Shown here piece after piece: positions 8,014-16,991 of a stretch of 64,000 bases of DNA. The position numbers and the translations under genes are program-made. The DNA comes from Sphingomonas crocodyli (GTDB lineage: Bacteria; Pseudomonadota; Alphaproteobacteria; Sphingomonadales; Sphingomonadaceae), in NCBI RefSeq assembly GCF_004005865.1, contig NZ_SACN01000002.1, forward strand, positions 62,001 to 126,000. The letters run 5' to 3'. The notes beneath the pieces were generated by a model that saw only the letters and a program-made list of their open reading frames with translations, was not told the DNA's origin and made no database searches. Positions within the stretch are counted from its first letter, which is position 1, and every line of letters starts with the position of its first letter.

Positions 8014-10389
8014 TCAGCCTCTGAGGCGCGCCCCCGCCTTCGCCGCCGCCGCGACGACCTTGTCCGAAATCGCGGTCAGGTCGGCATCGGTGAAGCTCTT
8101 GTCGGCGGGCTGGAGGGTCACTTCGATCGCGACCGACTTTTCGCCCTCGGCGACGCCGGTGCCGGTGAAGATGTCGAACAGCTTGGCGTCGACGATCGTC
8201 ACTTTGTCGGCGCCGCGCACGGCGCGCAGCAGATCGTCGGCGGGCTTGTCCGCGCTCACCAGGAAAGCGAAGTCGCGGCGGACCGGCTGGAGCGGCGGCG
8301 GGGCATAGGCCACGCGGATATGATCGTTGCCGCCGCGCCGGGCAGGGATGGCGTCCAGATAGATCTCACCCGCGATCACGGTACCGTCGATATCGAAGGC
8401 GCGCGCGGCGGCGGGGTGGAGTTCGCCGAATTCGGCGAGGATCGTCTTGGGGCCGAGGCGCAGGGTCGCCGAACGGCCGGGGTGATAGACACCCGCCGAT
8501 ACGGCTTCGAATACCTGCAGCCGATCGACCGGCGCGCCCGCGGCCGCGAGGATCGCGATCGCCTCCGCCTTCGCATCGAGCGCGTCGAACGGCTGCGCCT
8601 TGCCGGTGCGCCAGTCGCGCGGGGCCTTGTCGCCTGCCAGCAGCAGGCCGAGGGTCAGGCTCTCGCGATCGGCGAGGTAGCGGCGGCCGATCTCGAACAG
8701 GCGGATGCTGTCCGCGCCGCGATCGGCATTGCGCCGCGCGGCACCGATCAGGCCGGGCAGCAGCGAGGGGCGCATGACCTTCAGGTCTTCGCTGATCGGA
8801 TTGGCGAGGCTCCACTCACCGCCGCCGAAGGGCTTGGCCTCGGCTTCGGAAATGAAGCTCCACGTCACGGCTTCGTTCAGGCCGCGTGCGGCGGCGGTGC
8901 GGCGCGCCTTGCGTTCGATCGCCTGCGCGGGCGTGGCGGTGGGCTTGGCGACGCCCTCGGCGCGCGGCAGCGGGGTGGAGGGGACTTCGTCGATCCCCGT
9001 GATGCGGACGACTTCCTCGACCAGATCGGCGGTGCCGTCGATGTCGCGGCGCCAACTGGGGACCGAGACGTTCCAGACCGCATCGATGCCGAAACCGAGC
9101 GATGTCAGGATCGCCCGCTGCTTTTCCGGCGCGACCTTGAGGCCTGCGAGCTTTTCGGTGAGCGCGGGATCGTAACGCAGCGCCTTGCCACCCGAAGGGG
9201 GCGTGCCCGCCTCGATCGCCTGCGTGGCCGTGCCGCCGCAAATGTCGGTGACGAGCTTGGTCGCGATGGCGAGGCCGTCGGCCAGGAAATCGGGATCGAC
9301 GCCGCGTTCGAAGCGGGTGCGCGCATCGCTGGTGAGGGCGAGCTTCTGCCCGGTGCGGGCGATCGCCTCGGGCGTGAAATAGGCGCATTCGATCAGGACG
9401 TCGCTGGTCGCGCCCGTCGCCCCCGAATGTTCGCCGCCCATGATGCCGCCGATATCGTGGACGCCGTTCGCGTCGGCGATCACGGTCATCGTCTCGTCGA
9501 GCGCGTAGCTCTTGCCATTGAGCGCGAGGACGCTTTCGCCCGCCTTCGCCTTGCGCGCGACGATCGGCCCGCTCAGCTTGGCGAGATCATAGACGTGCAG
9601 GGGGCGGCCGAGATCGATCATCACATAATTGGTGATGTCGACGAGCGCGGAGATGGTGCGATGGCCCACCGCCTTCAGGCGCTTGGCCATCCAGTCGGGG
9701 CTGTCGCCATTGACCACACCCTTGACGACGCGGCCGAAGAAGGCGGGGCAACCATCGGTATCGAGCGTCTCGATCGCGATCGGGCAATCGCCGCTGCCCT
9801 TGATCGTCGGGATGACGAGCGACTTGAGCGTGCCGAGGCCGGCGGCGGCGAGGTCGCGCGCAATGCCGCGCACGCCCATGCAATCCTGCCGATTGGGCGT
9901 GATCGCAACGTCGATCACCGGATCGGCCAAGCCGGCATAGTCGATGAACGGCGTGCCGATCGGGGCATCGGCCGGAAGCTCGATGATCCCTTCATGGCTT
10001 TCGCCGAGTTCCAGCTCGCGCATCGAACACATCATGCCGCGCGATTCGACCCCGCGGATCGCCGCGATCTTGAGCGTGACGTCGAGGCCGGGGACATAGT
10101 CGCCCGGCTGGCCGAGCACGCCGATCAGGCCCGCGCGCGCATTGGGCGCGCCGCAGACGACCTGGAGCGGTTCCGGCCCGCCGACATCGACCGACAGCAC
10201 CTGCAGCTTGTCCGCCTGCGGATGCGGCGCGGCGGTCAGGACGCGCGCGACCTTGAACATGCCGAGCTTGGCCGACGGATCCTCGACGCCTTCGACCTCC
10301 AGCCCGACCTTGGTCAGGCCGTCGAGGATCGCGTCGAGCGAGGCGTCGGTCTCCAGATGCTCCTTGAGCCAGCCGAGGGTGAACTTCAT
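8014..10389 (-). CDS. pheT: Phenylalanine-tRNA ligase beta subunit
   Basis: The 791-residue protein starts [12 protein letters not shown], as alphaproteobacterial PheT does. An OB-fold tRNA-binding domain lies at about 40-150 ([20 protein letters not shown]), then the B3/B4 editing region and B5 domain, and a ferredoxin-like anticodon-binding domain at about 700-791 (VRRDFAFLV). With PheS it forms the alpha2-beta2 enzyme that charges tRNA-Phe; a tRNA-Phe gene is at 38710. Its ATG overlaps the PheS stop by four bases (ATGA), so translation is coupled. Confidence 0.98.
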   Translation of the reverse strand: MKFTLGWLKEHLETDASLDAILDGLTKVGLEVEGVEDPSAKLGMFKVARVLTAAPHPQADKLQVLSVDVGGPEPLQVVCGAPNARAGLIGVLGQPGDYVPGLDVTLKIAAIRGVESRGMMCSMRELELGESHEGIIELPADAPIGTPFIDYAGLADPVIDVAITPNRQDCMGVRGIARDLAAAGLGTLKSLVIPTIKGSGDCPIAIETLDTDGCPAFFGRVVKGVVNGDSPDWMAKRLKAVGHRTISALVDITNYVMIDLGRPLHVYDLAKLSGPIVARKAKAGESVLALNGKSYALDETMTVIADANGVHDIGGIMGGEHSGATGATSDVLIECAYFTPEAIARTGQKLALTSDARTRFERGVDPDFLADGLAIATKLVTDICGGTATQAIEAGTPPSGGKALRYDPALTEKLAGLKVAPEKQRAILTSLGFGIDAVWNVSVPSWRRDIDGTADLVEEVVRITGIDEVPSTPLPRAEGVAKPTATPAQAIERKARRTAAARGLNEAVTWSFISEAEAKPFGGGEWSLANPISEDLKVMRPSLLPGLIGAARRNADRGADSIRLFEIGRRYLADRESLTLGLLLAGDKAPRDWRTGKAQPFDALDAKAEAIAILAAAGAPVDRLQVFEAVSAGVYHPGRSATLRLGPKTILAEFGELHPAAARAFDIDGTVIAGEIYLDAIPARRGGNDHIRVAYAPPPLQPVRRDFAFLVSADKPADDLLRAVRGADKVTIVDAKLFDIFTGTGVAEGEKSVAIEVTLQPADKSFTDADLTAISDKVVAAAAKAGARLRG

Positions 10390-11477
10390 GCGCCGACTCC
10401 TGCGGACAGGGTGGGTACGTCGAGCGCGGCGAAGCCATAATGTTTCAGCCAGCGCAGATCGCCGTCGAAGAAGGCGCGCAAATCATCCATCCCATATTTG
10501 AGCATCGCGAGGCGATCGATGCCGCAGCCGAAGGCGAAGCCCTGCCATTCGTCGGGATCGAGCCCGCACGCCGCGATCACGCGCGGATGGACCATGCCCG
10601 AACCGAGGATTTCCATCCAGCCGTCCGGCTCTGCGCCGCCGATGATGCGGCGGCCGTCCTTGTCGCGCGTATAGCCGACGTCGACCTCCGCCGAAGGCTC
10701 GGTGAAGGGGAAGAAGCTGGGGCGCAGGCGCAGGACGATGTCGTCGCGTTCGAAGAAGGCCTTCACGAAGGTCTCCAGCGTCCACTTGAGATGGCCCATG
10801 TGGATGCCGCGATCGATCACCAGACCTTCGACCTGGTGGAACATCGGCGTGTGGGTCGCATCGCTGTCCGAACGATAGGTGCGGCCGGGCGCGATGATGC
10901 GGATCGGCGGCTGCTGGCTCATCATCGTGCGGATCTGCACCGGCGACGTATGCGTGCGCAGCAGCATCTTCTTGCCATCCCGCGCCTGATCGTCGGGGAA
11001 GTAGAAGGTGTCGTGCATTGCGCGCGCCGGGTGCGTTTCCGGAATGTTGAGCGCGGTGAAATTGTGCCAGTCGTCCTCGATCTCGGGGCCGGTCGCGACC
11101 GCGAAGCCCAGATCGGCGAAGATTTCGGCGAGTTCGTCCATCACTTGGCTGACCGGGTGGACCGAACCCTGTGCCCCCGCCGAGACGGGCAGGGTCATGT
11201 CGAGCTTTTCGGTGGCGAGGCGCGCGTCGAGCGCGGCAGTCTCCAGCACGGCCTTGCGATCGGCCAGCGCGGCGGTGATCGCCTCACGCGCGCCGTGGAT
11301 GCGCGGGCCGGCGGTCTGGCGTTCCTCGGGGCTCATCCCGCCCAGCGTCTTGAGCAGGCCGGTGATCGCGCCGGCCTTGCCGAGCGTCTTCACGCGGATC
11401 GCCTCGACCGCGGCAAGGTCGCCCGCCCCGGCGATCTCGGCCAGAAGGCCCGATTGAAGCTGCTCTACGTCCGACAT
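10386..11477 (-). CDS. pheS: Phenylalanine-tRNA ligase alpha subunit
   Basis: A 363-residue class II synthetase subunit. The N-terminal coiled coil (about 1-90) is followed by class II motifs: the region [12 protein letters not shown], motif 2 with [21 protein letters not shown], and motif 3 [13 protein letters not shown]. It activates Phe. The open frame extends to 11612, but [11 protein letters not shown] at 11477 matches the usual start and lies after CCAGAGGACC. A hairpin GACCCG-TTAG-CGGGTC (11516-11531) lies in the leader; no Phe-rich leader peptide was seen, so classical attenuation is not supported. Confidence 0.98.
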   Translation of the reverse strand: MSDVEQLQSGLLAEIAGAGDLAAVEAIRVKTLGKAGAITGLLKTLGGMSPEERQTAGPRIHGAREAITAALADRKAVLETAALDARLATEKLDMTLPVSAGAQGSVHPVSQVMDELAEIFADLGFAVATGPEIEDDWHNFTALNIPETHPARAMHDTFYFPDDQARDGKKMLLRTHTSPVQIRTMMSQQPPIRIIAPGRTYRSDSDATHTPMFHQVEGLVIDRGIHMGHLKWTLETFVKAFFERDDIVLRLRPSFFPFTEPSAEVDVGYTRDKDGRRIIGGAEPDGWMEILGSGMVHPRVIAACGLDPDEWQGFAFGCGIDRLAMLKYGMDDLRAFFDGDLRWLKHYGFAALDVPTLSAGVGA

Positions 11478-11544
11478 GCTGGTCCTCTGGGGAAGCCGAC
11501 GAAGTGGCCGGCGCGGACCCGTTAGCGGGTCGAGCGGGGGGGGA

Positions 11545-12396
11545 TCAAGTGATGCTGCGGTCGGCTGCGCGCCGTGTTCGCAGTTCGGCGACAAGCGTTG
11601 CCGGATCGACACCCTCTGCGCGCATCGATGCGAGGCTCGGCGCGCCGTGGCGCTTGGCGAGGCGGGAGCCGTCGGGGGCGGTGAGCAGGGGGTGGTGGTG
11701 ATAGCGCGGAGCCGGGAGATTCAAGAGCGCCTGCAGGAGGCAGTGGACATGCGTGGCATCGAACAGATCGACCCCGCGGACGATATCGGTGATGCCCTGT
11801 GCGGCGTCATCGATCGTGACCGAGAGGTGGTAGCTGGTGCCCAGATCCTTGCGTGCGAGGACGACATCGCCGTGGACCTGCGGGGTGGCGTCGATCGCGC
11901 GATCGCCCTCATGCCAGACAAGCGGACCGGTGATCTTCAGCGCGGCATCGACATCGAGCCGCCAGCTATGCGCATCGCTGCCGATCCGTGCGGCGCGCTC
12001 GTCCGGCGTAAGGTGGCGGCAGGTGCCGGGATAGAGCGGGCCATCCGGCCCATGCGGGGCGAAGCCGCTCGCCGCCACTTCGGCCGCGATGTCGGCGCGG
12101 GTGCAGAAGCAGGGGTAGAGGACGCCCAGCGCCTTCAGATCGGCCAAGGCGCGTTCGTAGAGCGGCATGCGCTGCGACTGGAAGACCGGCGGTTCGTCCC
12201 ACGTCAGGCCGAGCCACGCCAAATCCTCGAATATGCCCGCGACATGCTCCGGCCGGCTGCGCGTCGTATCGATATCCTCGATCCGCAGCAGGAAGCGCCC
12301 GCCGCGTTCGCGCGCAAAGTCATGCGCGGCGAGGGCCGAATAGGCATGGCCCAGGTGCAGGCGCCCCGTCGGGCTTGGCGCGAATCGGGAAATCAC
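11545..12396 (-). CDS. gluQ: Glutamyl-Q tRNA(Asp) synthetase
   Basis: At 283 residues this is a GluRS catalytic domain without the anticodon-binding half, as in GluQ-RS, which attaches Glu to queuosine in tRNA-Asp. The class I HIGH motif is HLGH at residues 14-17 and the KMSKS equivalent is RLAKRHG near residue 250. Cys-x-Cys (PCFC) and a later Cys in YPGTC are likely zinc ligands. It is 67 bases upstream of pheS on the same strand and may be cotranscribed. Confidence 0.95.
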   Translation of the reverse strand: MISRFAPSPTGRLHLGHAYSALAAHDFARERGGRFLLRIEDIDTTRSRPEHVAGIFEDLAWLGLTWDEPPVFQSQRMPLYERALADLKALGVLYPCFCTRADIAAEVAASGFAPHGPDGPLYPGTCRHLTPDERAARIGSDAHSWRLDVDAALKITGPLVWHEGDRAIDATPQVHGDVVLARKDLGTSYHLSVTIDDAAQGITDIVRGVDLFDATHVHCLLQALLNLPAPRYHHHPLLTAPDGSRLAKRHGAPSLASMRAEGVDPATLVAELRTRRAADRSIT

Positions 12397-12454
12397 GATT
12401 TGGGCGATGGGGACTCTTGACGAGGAGTCAATGAAAATGCTGTCATGCTCACGT

Positions 12455-12476
12455 CACGCAATGCAGCCATTGCGTG
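12455..12476. promoter_or_regulatory. Perfect 9-base dyad in the HNH gene leader
   Basis: CACGCAATG-CAGC-CATTGCGTG is an exact inverted repeat with a 4-base spacer, about 110 bases before the HNH gene. A possible promoter (TTGACG 12417-12422, N18, TGTCAT 12441-12446) lies just upstream, flanked by two GANTC sites. It could be a leader hairpin or a protein-binding site. Confidence 0.4.
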
Positions 12477-12584
12477 GTCACGAAGGGCGCGGCCGGACAG
12501 GCGATCGCGTTCCGGTGTGCGAACGGAACCTGAGAGCAGGCAGGCGGGGCTCGACCATCGCGTGCGGGAGGCTCTGGTTCGTTC

Positions 12585-13151
12585 ATGTACCACCCCGATA
12601 TCCTTCGACACCCCGACAGTTGTCCGGCGCTCGTCCTCAATGCGGACTATACGCCGCTCAGCTATTATCCCCTTAGCATCTGGTCGTGGCAGACCGCGAT
12701 CAAGGCGGTCTTCCTCGAACGGGTCGACATCGTCTCGCATTATGAGCGGGAGGTGCACAGCCCCACCTTCGCGATGAAGCTGCCGTCGGTGATCGCGCTG
12801 CGCCAATATGTGCGCCAGTCCGAACATCCGGCCTTCACGCGCTTCAACCTGTTCCTGCGCGATCGCTTCACCTGTCAATATTGCGGATCGGGCGCGGACC
12901 TGACCTTCGATCACGTCATCCCGCGCTCGCAGGGCGGGCGCACGACGTGGGAGAATGTCTCGACCGCCTGCGCGCCGTGCAATCTGCGCAAGGGCGGACG
13001 CACACCCAAGCAGGCGCAGATGAAGCTGTACGAACAGCCGATCCGCCCGACGAGCTGGCAGCTGCAGGAACATGGCCGCAGCTTCCCACCCCACTATCTC
13101 CACCAGAGCTGGCGCGACTGGCTCTATTGGGACATCGAACTGGAGGCGTGA
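12585..13151 (+). CDS. HNH endonuclease family protein
   Basis: A 188-residue protein of the stand-alone HNH group common in alphaproteobacterial chromosomes. The N-terminus has LVLNADYTPLSYYPLS, then the HNH core: FTCQYCG (C-x2-C zinc pair), FDHVIPRSQGG (catalytic DH), TWENV, and CAPCN (second C-x2-C). The C-terminus is Trp/Tyr-rich. It is a probable DNA nuclease, perhaps in repair; a restriction partner is absent, so a defence role is not supported. No clear ribosome site precedes the ATG. A GC-rich repeat follows 11 bases after its stop. Confidence 0.9.
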   Translation: MYHPDILRHPDSCPALVLNADYTPLSYYPLSIWSWQTAIKAVFLERVDIVSHYEREVHSPTFAMKLPSVIALRQYVRQSEHPAFTRFNLFLRDRFTCQYCGSGADLTFDHVIPRSQGGRTTWENVSTACAPCNLRKGGRTPKQAQMKLYEQPIRPTSWQLQEHGRSFPPHYLHQSWRDWLYWDIELEA

Positions 13152-13161
13152 TCTCTTCGAT

Positions 13162-13292
13162 CCTCTCCCGGAGGGAGAGGGGGACCGCGCCGACAGGCGT
13201 GGTGGAGAGGTATTGGCCGGCAACGGCACGTCGCGTTTGTGGAGAATACCCCTCCACCGGCTGCGCCGGTCCCCCTCCCCCGCCGGGGGAGG
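13162..13292. repeat. Composite palindromic repeat (REP-like), copy A
   Basis: A 131-base element fills the gap between the convergent HNH and SDR genes. Each end is a hairpin: CCTCTCCC-GGA-GGGAGAGG (13162-13180) and CCTCCCCC-GCC-GGGGGAGG (13274-13292). Inside, an 11-base perfect pair (13177-13187 with 13267-13277) and a 12-of-13 pair (13201-13213 with 13246-13258) give a long folded structure. The organisation matches copy B at 55950. Confidence 0.7.
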
Positions 13293-13294
13293 AT

Positions 13295-14080
13295 TTAGCT
13301 GGCCTTTCCCGCGAAGGTCCGGCCGCCGTTGATTTCGTAGATCGATCCATTCACGAAGCCCGATTCCCGGCTGGTCAGGAAAAGCGCGAGATAGGCGATT
13401 TCGAGCGATGTGCCCTGGCGCTCCATGCCGATCGTGACGCGGCGGCGCTCGATCTGTTCCGGGCTGTTGTAGCCGGGGATCGCGTCGGTCATCGCCGTCT
13501 TGATCGATCCGGGGCAGATCGCATTGGCGCGGACGATGGGGGACCATTCGGTCGCCTGCCCCTTGGTCAGCCCGATCAGCCCCGCCTTGGACGCGCCGTA
13601 GGAGGCCATCATCGGCGGGGTCTCGATCCCGCCCATCGACGCGATGTTGACGATCGTCGCCGTGCCCGAACGCCGCAGCGCGGGCAAAGCGGTGTTGGCG
13701 ATCAGATAGGGCGCGAACAGGTTGATCGTGTGGATCTGGCGCCAGATGTCGGGGGTGGTGTCGGCCAGCGGCAGGGTGCGCAGGATGCCGGCGGCGTTGA
13801 CGATGCCGTCCAGCCCGCCGAGCGCCTGTTCGGCGGTGTGGACCGACGCGACGACATCGGCCTCGTTCAGCAGATCGACCTTGATCGCGGTGCCACCGGT
13901 CTGGGCCGCGATTTCGTTGAGCGGGCCTTCCTGCACATCGAGCAGGGCGAGCGCGGCGCCTTCATGCGCGAACAGTTCGGCGATCGCGCGGCCCATGCCC
14001 GATGCCGCGCCGGTGATCAGGATCTTGCGGCCCGCCAGACGCGGACCCGCGGGCAGGATTTTATCGACGGCGTCGTGCAT
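13295..14080 (-). CDS. Short-chain dehydrogenase/reductase
   Basis: A 261-residue classical SDR. The nucleotide-binding motif is TGAASGMG (about residues 24-31), the structural NAAG motif is present, and the active site has Ser in NIASMGG and Y-G-A-S-K. It oxidises or reduces a hydroxy/keto group with NAD(P). The ATG is one base after the stop of the luciferase-like gene, so the two form an operon; joint action on one substrate is likely. Confidence 0.92.
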   Translation of the reverse strand: MHDAVDKILPAGPRLAGRKILITGAASGMGRAIAELFAHEGAALALLDVQEGPLNEIAAQTGGTAIKVDLLNEADVVASVHTAEQALGGLDGIVNAAGILRTLPLADTTPDIWRQIHTINLFAPYLIANTALPALRRSGTATIVNIASMGGIETPPMMASYGASKAGLIGLTKGQATEWSPIVRANAICPGSIKTAMTDAIPGYNSPEQIERRRVTIGMERQGTSLEIAYLALFLTSRESGFVNGSIYEINGGRTFAGKAS

Positions 14081-14081
14081 T

Positions 14082-15242
14082 TCAGGCGGCTACCTTCTTC
14101 TTGGCGCGGAAGTGCGGGATGACATGTTCGCCCCACTGGCGGATCGTGTGGAGGCACTGTTCCTGCGTGATCGTGCCCATCTGGATCAGGCACATCACCT
14201 CGTCGACGCCCGCCTTCTCCATTTCCTCGACATAGGCGATCGCGTCCTGCGCGTTGCCGTAGGCGTGGTCGACGTTGAAGCTGCGCACCGCGATGGTCGC
14301 CTGCGCGGCAAGCGCGGGATCGCTCTTGGCCTGCTCCAGGATCTTATCGGCCATGCCCTTCATGTACGCGTAATTGTCTTCGCCCTCGGTATTCTCATTG
14401 GGCAAGGGCTGGTTGGGGCGCGCCCACTGTCCGATCGATTCCGCGAAATAACGCTGGCCGCGCGCGCCGACGCGGCGGGCCTCGTCGGCGTCGTCCATCA
14501 CCACGGTCGGGCAGAGCGCCGACATGTAATGGTTTACTTCGGTCGAGACGAAGCGGCTGCCGTCGGTGGCCTTGGCGGCCTCGTCATACATTTCCTTCTG
14601 CTCGCGGATGCTGTCGAGCCCGCCAAATCCGAAGATCAGTGCGCCGACGCCATATTCGGCGGCGCGCTTCACCGTTTCGGGATTGGTGCACGCCATGAAC
14701 AAGGGCGGGTGCGGCAGCTGGACGGGGCGGGGGACGATCTCATGCGGGGGCATGCCGGGCGCGGGCTTGATCGTGATCAGGTCGCTTTCCCATTCGAAGC
14801 TGTCCTTGCGCCAGATGTTCGACTGGATCTTCAGCCCTTCCTCGACCTGCGCATACATCAGCTCCTCATCGACCTGGCAGAGCGTGCGTTCCTGCAGCGT
14901 GCCGCCGCGCCCCGCGCCGAGATTGAGCCGACCGTTCGAGACGATGTCGAGCATCGCCGCCCGCTCGGCGACGCGCACCGGATGGTTGTAGCCGAAGGGC
15001 ATGCAGACGACGCCGTGGCCGATCCGGATCCGCCTGGTCCGCGCAGCGACGGCGGTCAGAAAGATCTCCGGCGCGCTCATGTGGCAATAGCGCTTGAGCG
15101 CATGATGCTCGACCGCCCAGACCCCGTCGAAGCCGACCTCCTCGGCCACCACGCACTGCTCGATGCAATCGTGAATCAGCTGATGCTCGCGCTCCGGCGT
15201 GGGGTTCGAAAGCTGCGCTTCGAAGATCATCGAGAATTTCAT
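14082..15242 (-). CDS. LLM-class flavin-dependent monooxygenase
   Basis: A 386-residue luciferase-like TIM-barrel protein beginning MKFSMIFEAQL. Typical elements are WAVEHHALKRY (about 43-53), RIRIGHGVV and GRLNLGAGRG. Such enzymes use reduced FMN (or F420) to insert oxygen, often in Baeyer-Villiger steps; a flavin reductase would be needed (one is encoded at 36044, far away). AGAGGA eight bases upstream favours ATG 15242 over an ATG three codons earlier. It is first in an operon with the SDR. Confidence 0.9.
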   Translation of the reverse strand: MKFSMIFEAQLSNPTPEREHQLIHDCIEQCVVAEEVGFDGVWAVEHHALKRYCHMSAPEIFLTAVAARTRRIRIGHGVVCMPFGYNHPVRVAERAAMLDIVSNGRLNLGAGRGGTLQERTLCQVDEELMYAQVEEGLKIQSNIWRKDSFEWESDLITIKPAPGMPPHEIVPRPVQLPHPPLFMACTNPETVKRAAEYGVGALIFGFGGLDSIREQKEMYDEAAKATDGSRFVSTEVNHYMSALCPTVVMDDADEARRVGARGQRYFAESIGQWARPNQPLPNENTEGEDNYAYMKGMADKILEQAKSDPALAAQATIAVRSFNVDHAYGNAQDAIAYVEEMEKAGVDEVMCLIQMGTITQEQCLHTIRQWGEHVIPHFRAKKKVAA

Positions 15243-15353
15243 GAGCGGCATCCTCTCGCTTGTTTGGCCAAGGGATATCCGATCGTTGCCGGCTTGCGGG
15301 CGCGGCGCTTGTTGAAAAGCGGCAATCCTTTCGTGACGACGCCAGTCGAACGC

Positions 15354-15394
15354 TTGGCTGCTTGTCAGCGGTGGACTATATTCGGACCGAATAT
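15354..15394 (+). promoter_or_regulatory. Promoter and operator of the toxin-antitoxin pair
   Basis: TTGGCT (15354-15359), a 17-base spacer and TATATT (15377-15382) form a good sigma-70 promoter. A perfect dyad ATATTCGG-A-CCGAATAT (15378-15394) overlaps the -10 box, as expected for autorepression by an antitoxin or toxin-antitoxin complex. Confidence 0.65.
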
Positions 15395-15409
15395 GCACCG
15401 GAGTCGATC

Positions 15410-15682
15410 ATGGGCCGCCACGACCGCATCAAGCCGATCAGCTATCTGAAGGCGAACAGCGCCGAAGTGATCCGCGAACTGGCGGATGGCGCCCCCCCGC
15501 TGATCATCACGCAGAATGGCGAGGCAAAGGCCGTCCTGCAGGATATCGGCTCGTGGCACGCGACGCAGGAGACGCTGGCGTTGCTCAAGCTACTGGCGAT
15601 GGGGCGTGAAGAAATCGCGCGCGGCGAAACCGTGCCTGTCGAAGGATTGGCGGATCGTATCCGCGACCGCTTCCGCGAATGA
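15410..15682 (+). CDS. Type II antitoxin, Phd/YefM family
   Basis: A 90-residue protein. The N-terminal half (ISYLKANSAEVIREL, then PLIITQNGEAKAVLQDI) matches the Phd/YefM DNA-binding fold, in which the TQNG.A.AVL strand pairs in the dimer; the C-terminal half is a charged helix that would wrap the toxin. The upstream frame runs back to 15260, but ATG 15410 lies just after the promoter-operator and gives the family length. It overlaps the toxin by four bases (ATGA). Confidence 0.9.
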   Translation: MGRHDRIKPISYLKANSAEVIRELADGAPPLIITQNGEAKAVLQDIGSWHATQETLALLKLLAMGREEIARGETVPVEGLADRIRDRFRE

Positions 15683-16029
15683 AGGCGCGGGTTCGCCTTA
15701 CTCCCAGCGCCGAAGGCGATCTTGCCGAGATTTATCACCGTCGCCTGCTGCAGCGAGGCGCGGACGGGAGCGATGGTGCCGAAGCATTGCTCGTCACACT
15801 TGTCGCCGCGATTGAAGGCCTTGCGGACTGGCCATCGCGGGGCCCCTTGCCCGTCGAACTCGAAGCTATGGGCACAAGGTCACATCGCCAGCTGTCGGTG
15901 CCGCCTTATCGCGTGATCTATTCGCAGGAAGAGATTGACGGCGAGATAGCGGTGGTCGTCCAGATCGTCGCCGATGCGCGCAGGGACTTCACTACCCTGT
16001 TGCAGGAGCGCCTGATCAATCGCCGTTGA
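15679..16029 (+). CDS. Type II toxin, RelE/ParE family
   Basis: A 116-residue protein with the RelE/ParE fold pattern: VRLTPSAEGDLAEIYHR at the start, then a helix pair, and near the C-terminus QLSVPPYRVIYSQEE with VVVQIVADARRD. It would inhibit gyrase (ParE) or cut mRNA on the ribosome (RelE); sequence alone does not decide. Its stop lies inside a perfect hairpin shared with the end of the convergent AraC gene. Confidence 0.9.
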   Translation: MKARVRLTPSAEGDLAEIYHRRLLQRGADGSDGAEALLVTLVAAIEGLADWPSRGPLPVELEAMGTRSHRQLSVPPYRVIYSQEEIDGEIAVVVQIVADARRDFTTLLQERLINRR

Positions 16030-16033
16030 TCAG
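16012..16033. terminator. Perfect hairpin covering both stop codons of convergent genes
   Basis: CTGATCAA-TCGCCG-TTGATCAG is an exact 8-base stem. It contains the TGA of the toxin gene (16027-16029) and the stop of the AraC gene (16030-16032). No U-run follows, so it may stabilise both mRNA ends rather than terminate strongly. Confidence 0.45.
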
Positions 16034-16884
16034 TGCGCCCGCGCGCGGCGGATGGCGTGGTCGCGGCGGAAGTCGGTGGGGTTGATGCCGGTTTCGCGGC
16101 GGAAGGCTGCCGTGAAGCTCGAATGGCTGGCAAAGCCCAGCCGGTAGGCGATTTCCTTCAGCGGCAATTCGGTCTGCGCTAGCATTTCGCGCGCGCGATC
16201 GCAGCGTATGTTGCGCACGAAGGCGGCAACCGATTCGCCCGTGGTCTGCTTGAACAGGCGCAGCAGGTTGCGTTCGCTCATCCCGCACAGCCGCGCGAGT
16301 TCGGCGAGGCTGGGCGCTGGTTCGCTGAGCGATGCGGCGCGTTCGCGGATGACGTTGAGCTGGCCGGCGCTGAGCTGTCCCTTGCGCGGCTGTTCCTCGC
16401 CACTGTCGAGCAGGCGGGCGACCTCGATGATCGCGGCGGTACCGAGCGCCTGGATCAGCGTCTTGCTGGCCAGGCCCGGCGCCATCGCCTCACGGCCCAG
16501 CCGCATCATCAGCGGTTCGACCGGGGTGCCCGACAAAGTGAGGCCGGCTTCGAGCTTCGCCCAGGTCCAGTCGAACTCGTGGTCGAGCAGCTCGACAAAA
16601 TGATCGTGGCTGAAGCTGAGGCGCACCCAACGCGCATCGCCGCCGGTGCCGACCGACTGGATGCCGACGCCCGCCGCGCGGAAATAGAGCGGCGAGATCG
16701 GACGATATTCCCCGTCATTGCGATCGGTGAAGCGGATCTGCCCCGAAAAACCCACCGGCGGCAGGAACAGGGTGACGGTGTGATCGGTGTCGCAGGTGTG
16801 GTGATGGCTGGGCGCGGGAAAGTTTTCGCGCAGCAATTGCAGCCGCATGCCTTCGACTTCGATGTCTGCTTCGATCAGTGCCAT
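16030..16884 (-). CDS. AraC-family transcription regulator
   Basis: A 284-residue protein. The N-terminal part (1-170) is a sensor region with a HHH-rich cupin-like stretch; the C-terminal 100 residues hold two helix-turn-helix units, LAELARLCGMSERNLLRLF and LKEIAYRLGFASHSSF, ending with the AraC signature F-R-R-E-T-G-x-x-P-x-x-F-R. It probably activates the nearby catabolic genes; it lies downstream of the SDR at 16992 on the same strand (gap 107). Confidence 0.92.
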   Translation of the reverse strand: MALIEADIEVEGMRLQLLRENFPAPSHHHTCDTDHTVTLFLPPVGFSGQIRFTDRNDGEYRPISPLYFRAAGVGIQSVGTGGDARWVRLSFSHDHFVELLDHEFDWTWAKLEAGLTLSGTPVEPLMMRLGREAMAPGLASKTLIQALGTAAIIEVARLLDSGEEQPRKGQLSAGQLNVIRERAASLSEPAPSLAELARLCGMSERNLLRLFKQTTGESVAAFVRNIRCDRAREMLAQTELPLKEIAYRLGFASHSSFTAAFRRETGINPTDFRRDHAIRRARAH

Positions 16885-16991
16885 CCAACCCGGTCCTCAA
16901 ATACGCCGACTCGCCGCCGCCGCGTCTGTCGGCGGCGTGCATCGCGTGATTTAGCGAAAAACGGCTGCTCGTTCAAATCCGCTATCTCTTT

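Noticed and set aside
8320..10440. 706-codon plus-strand frame across pheT
   Set aside because: Antisense frame produced by GC-rich codons; product is Arg/Asp-rich without domain.
11478..11544. Phe leader-peptide attenuator before pheST
   Set aside because: No short Phe-rich ORF and no alternative terminator with U-run was seen, only one small hairpin.
10386..11612. Long form of PheS from 11612
   Set aside because: The extra N-terminal residues run through the leader hairpin and are unlike any PheS; MSDVEQLQ is the usual start.
12585..13151. Restriction or defence system around the HNH gene
   Set aside because: No methylase, NTPase or other nuclease partner adjacent; neighbours are housekeeping and catabolic genes.
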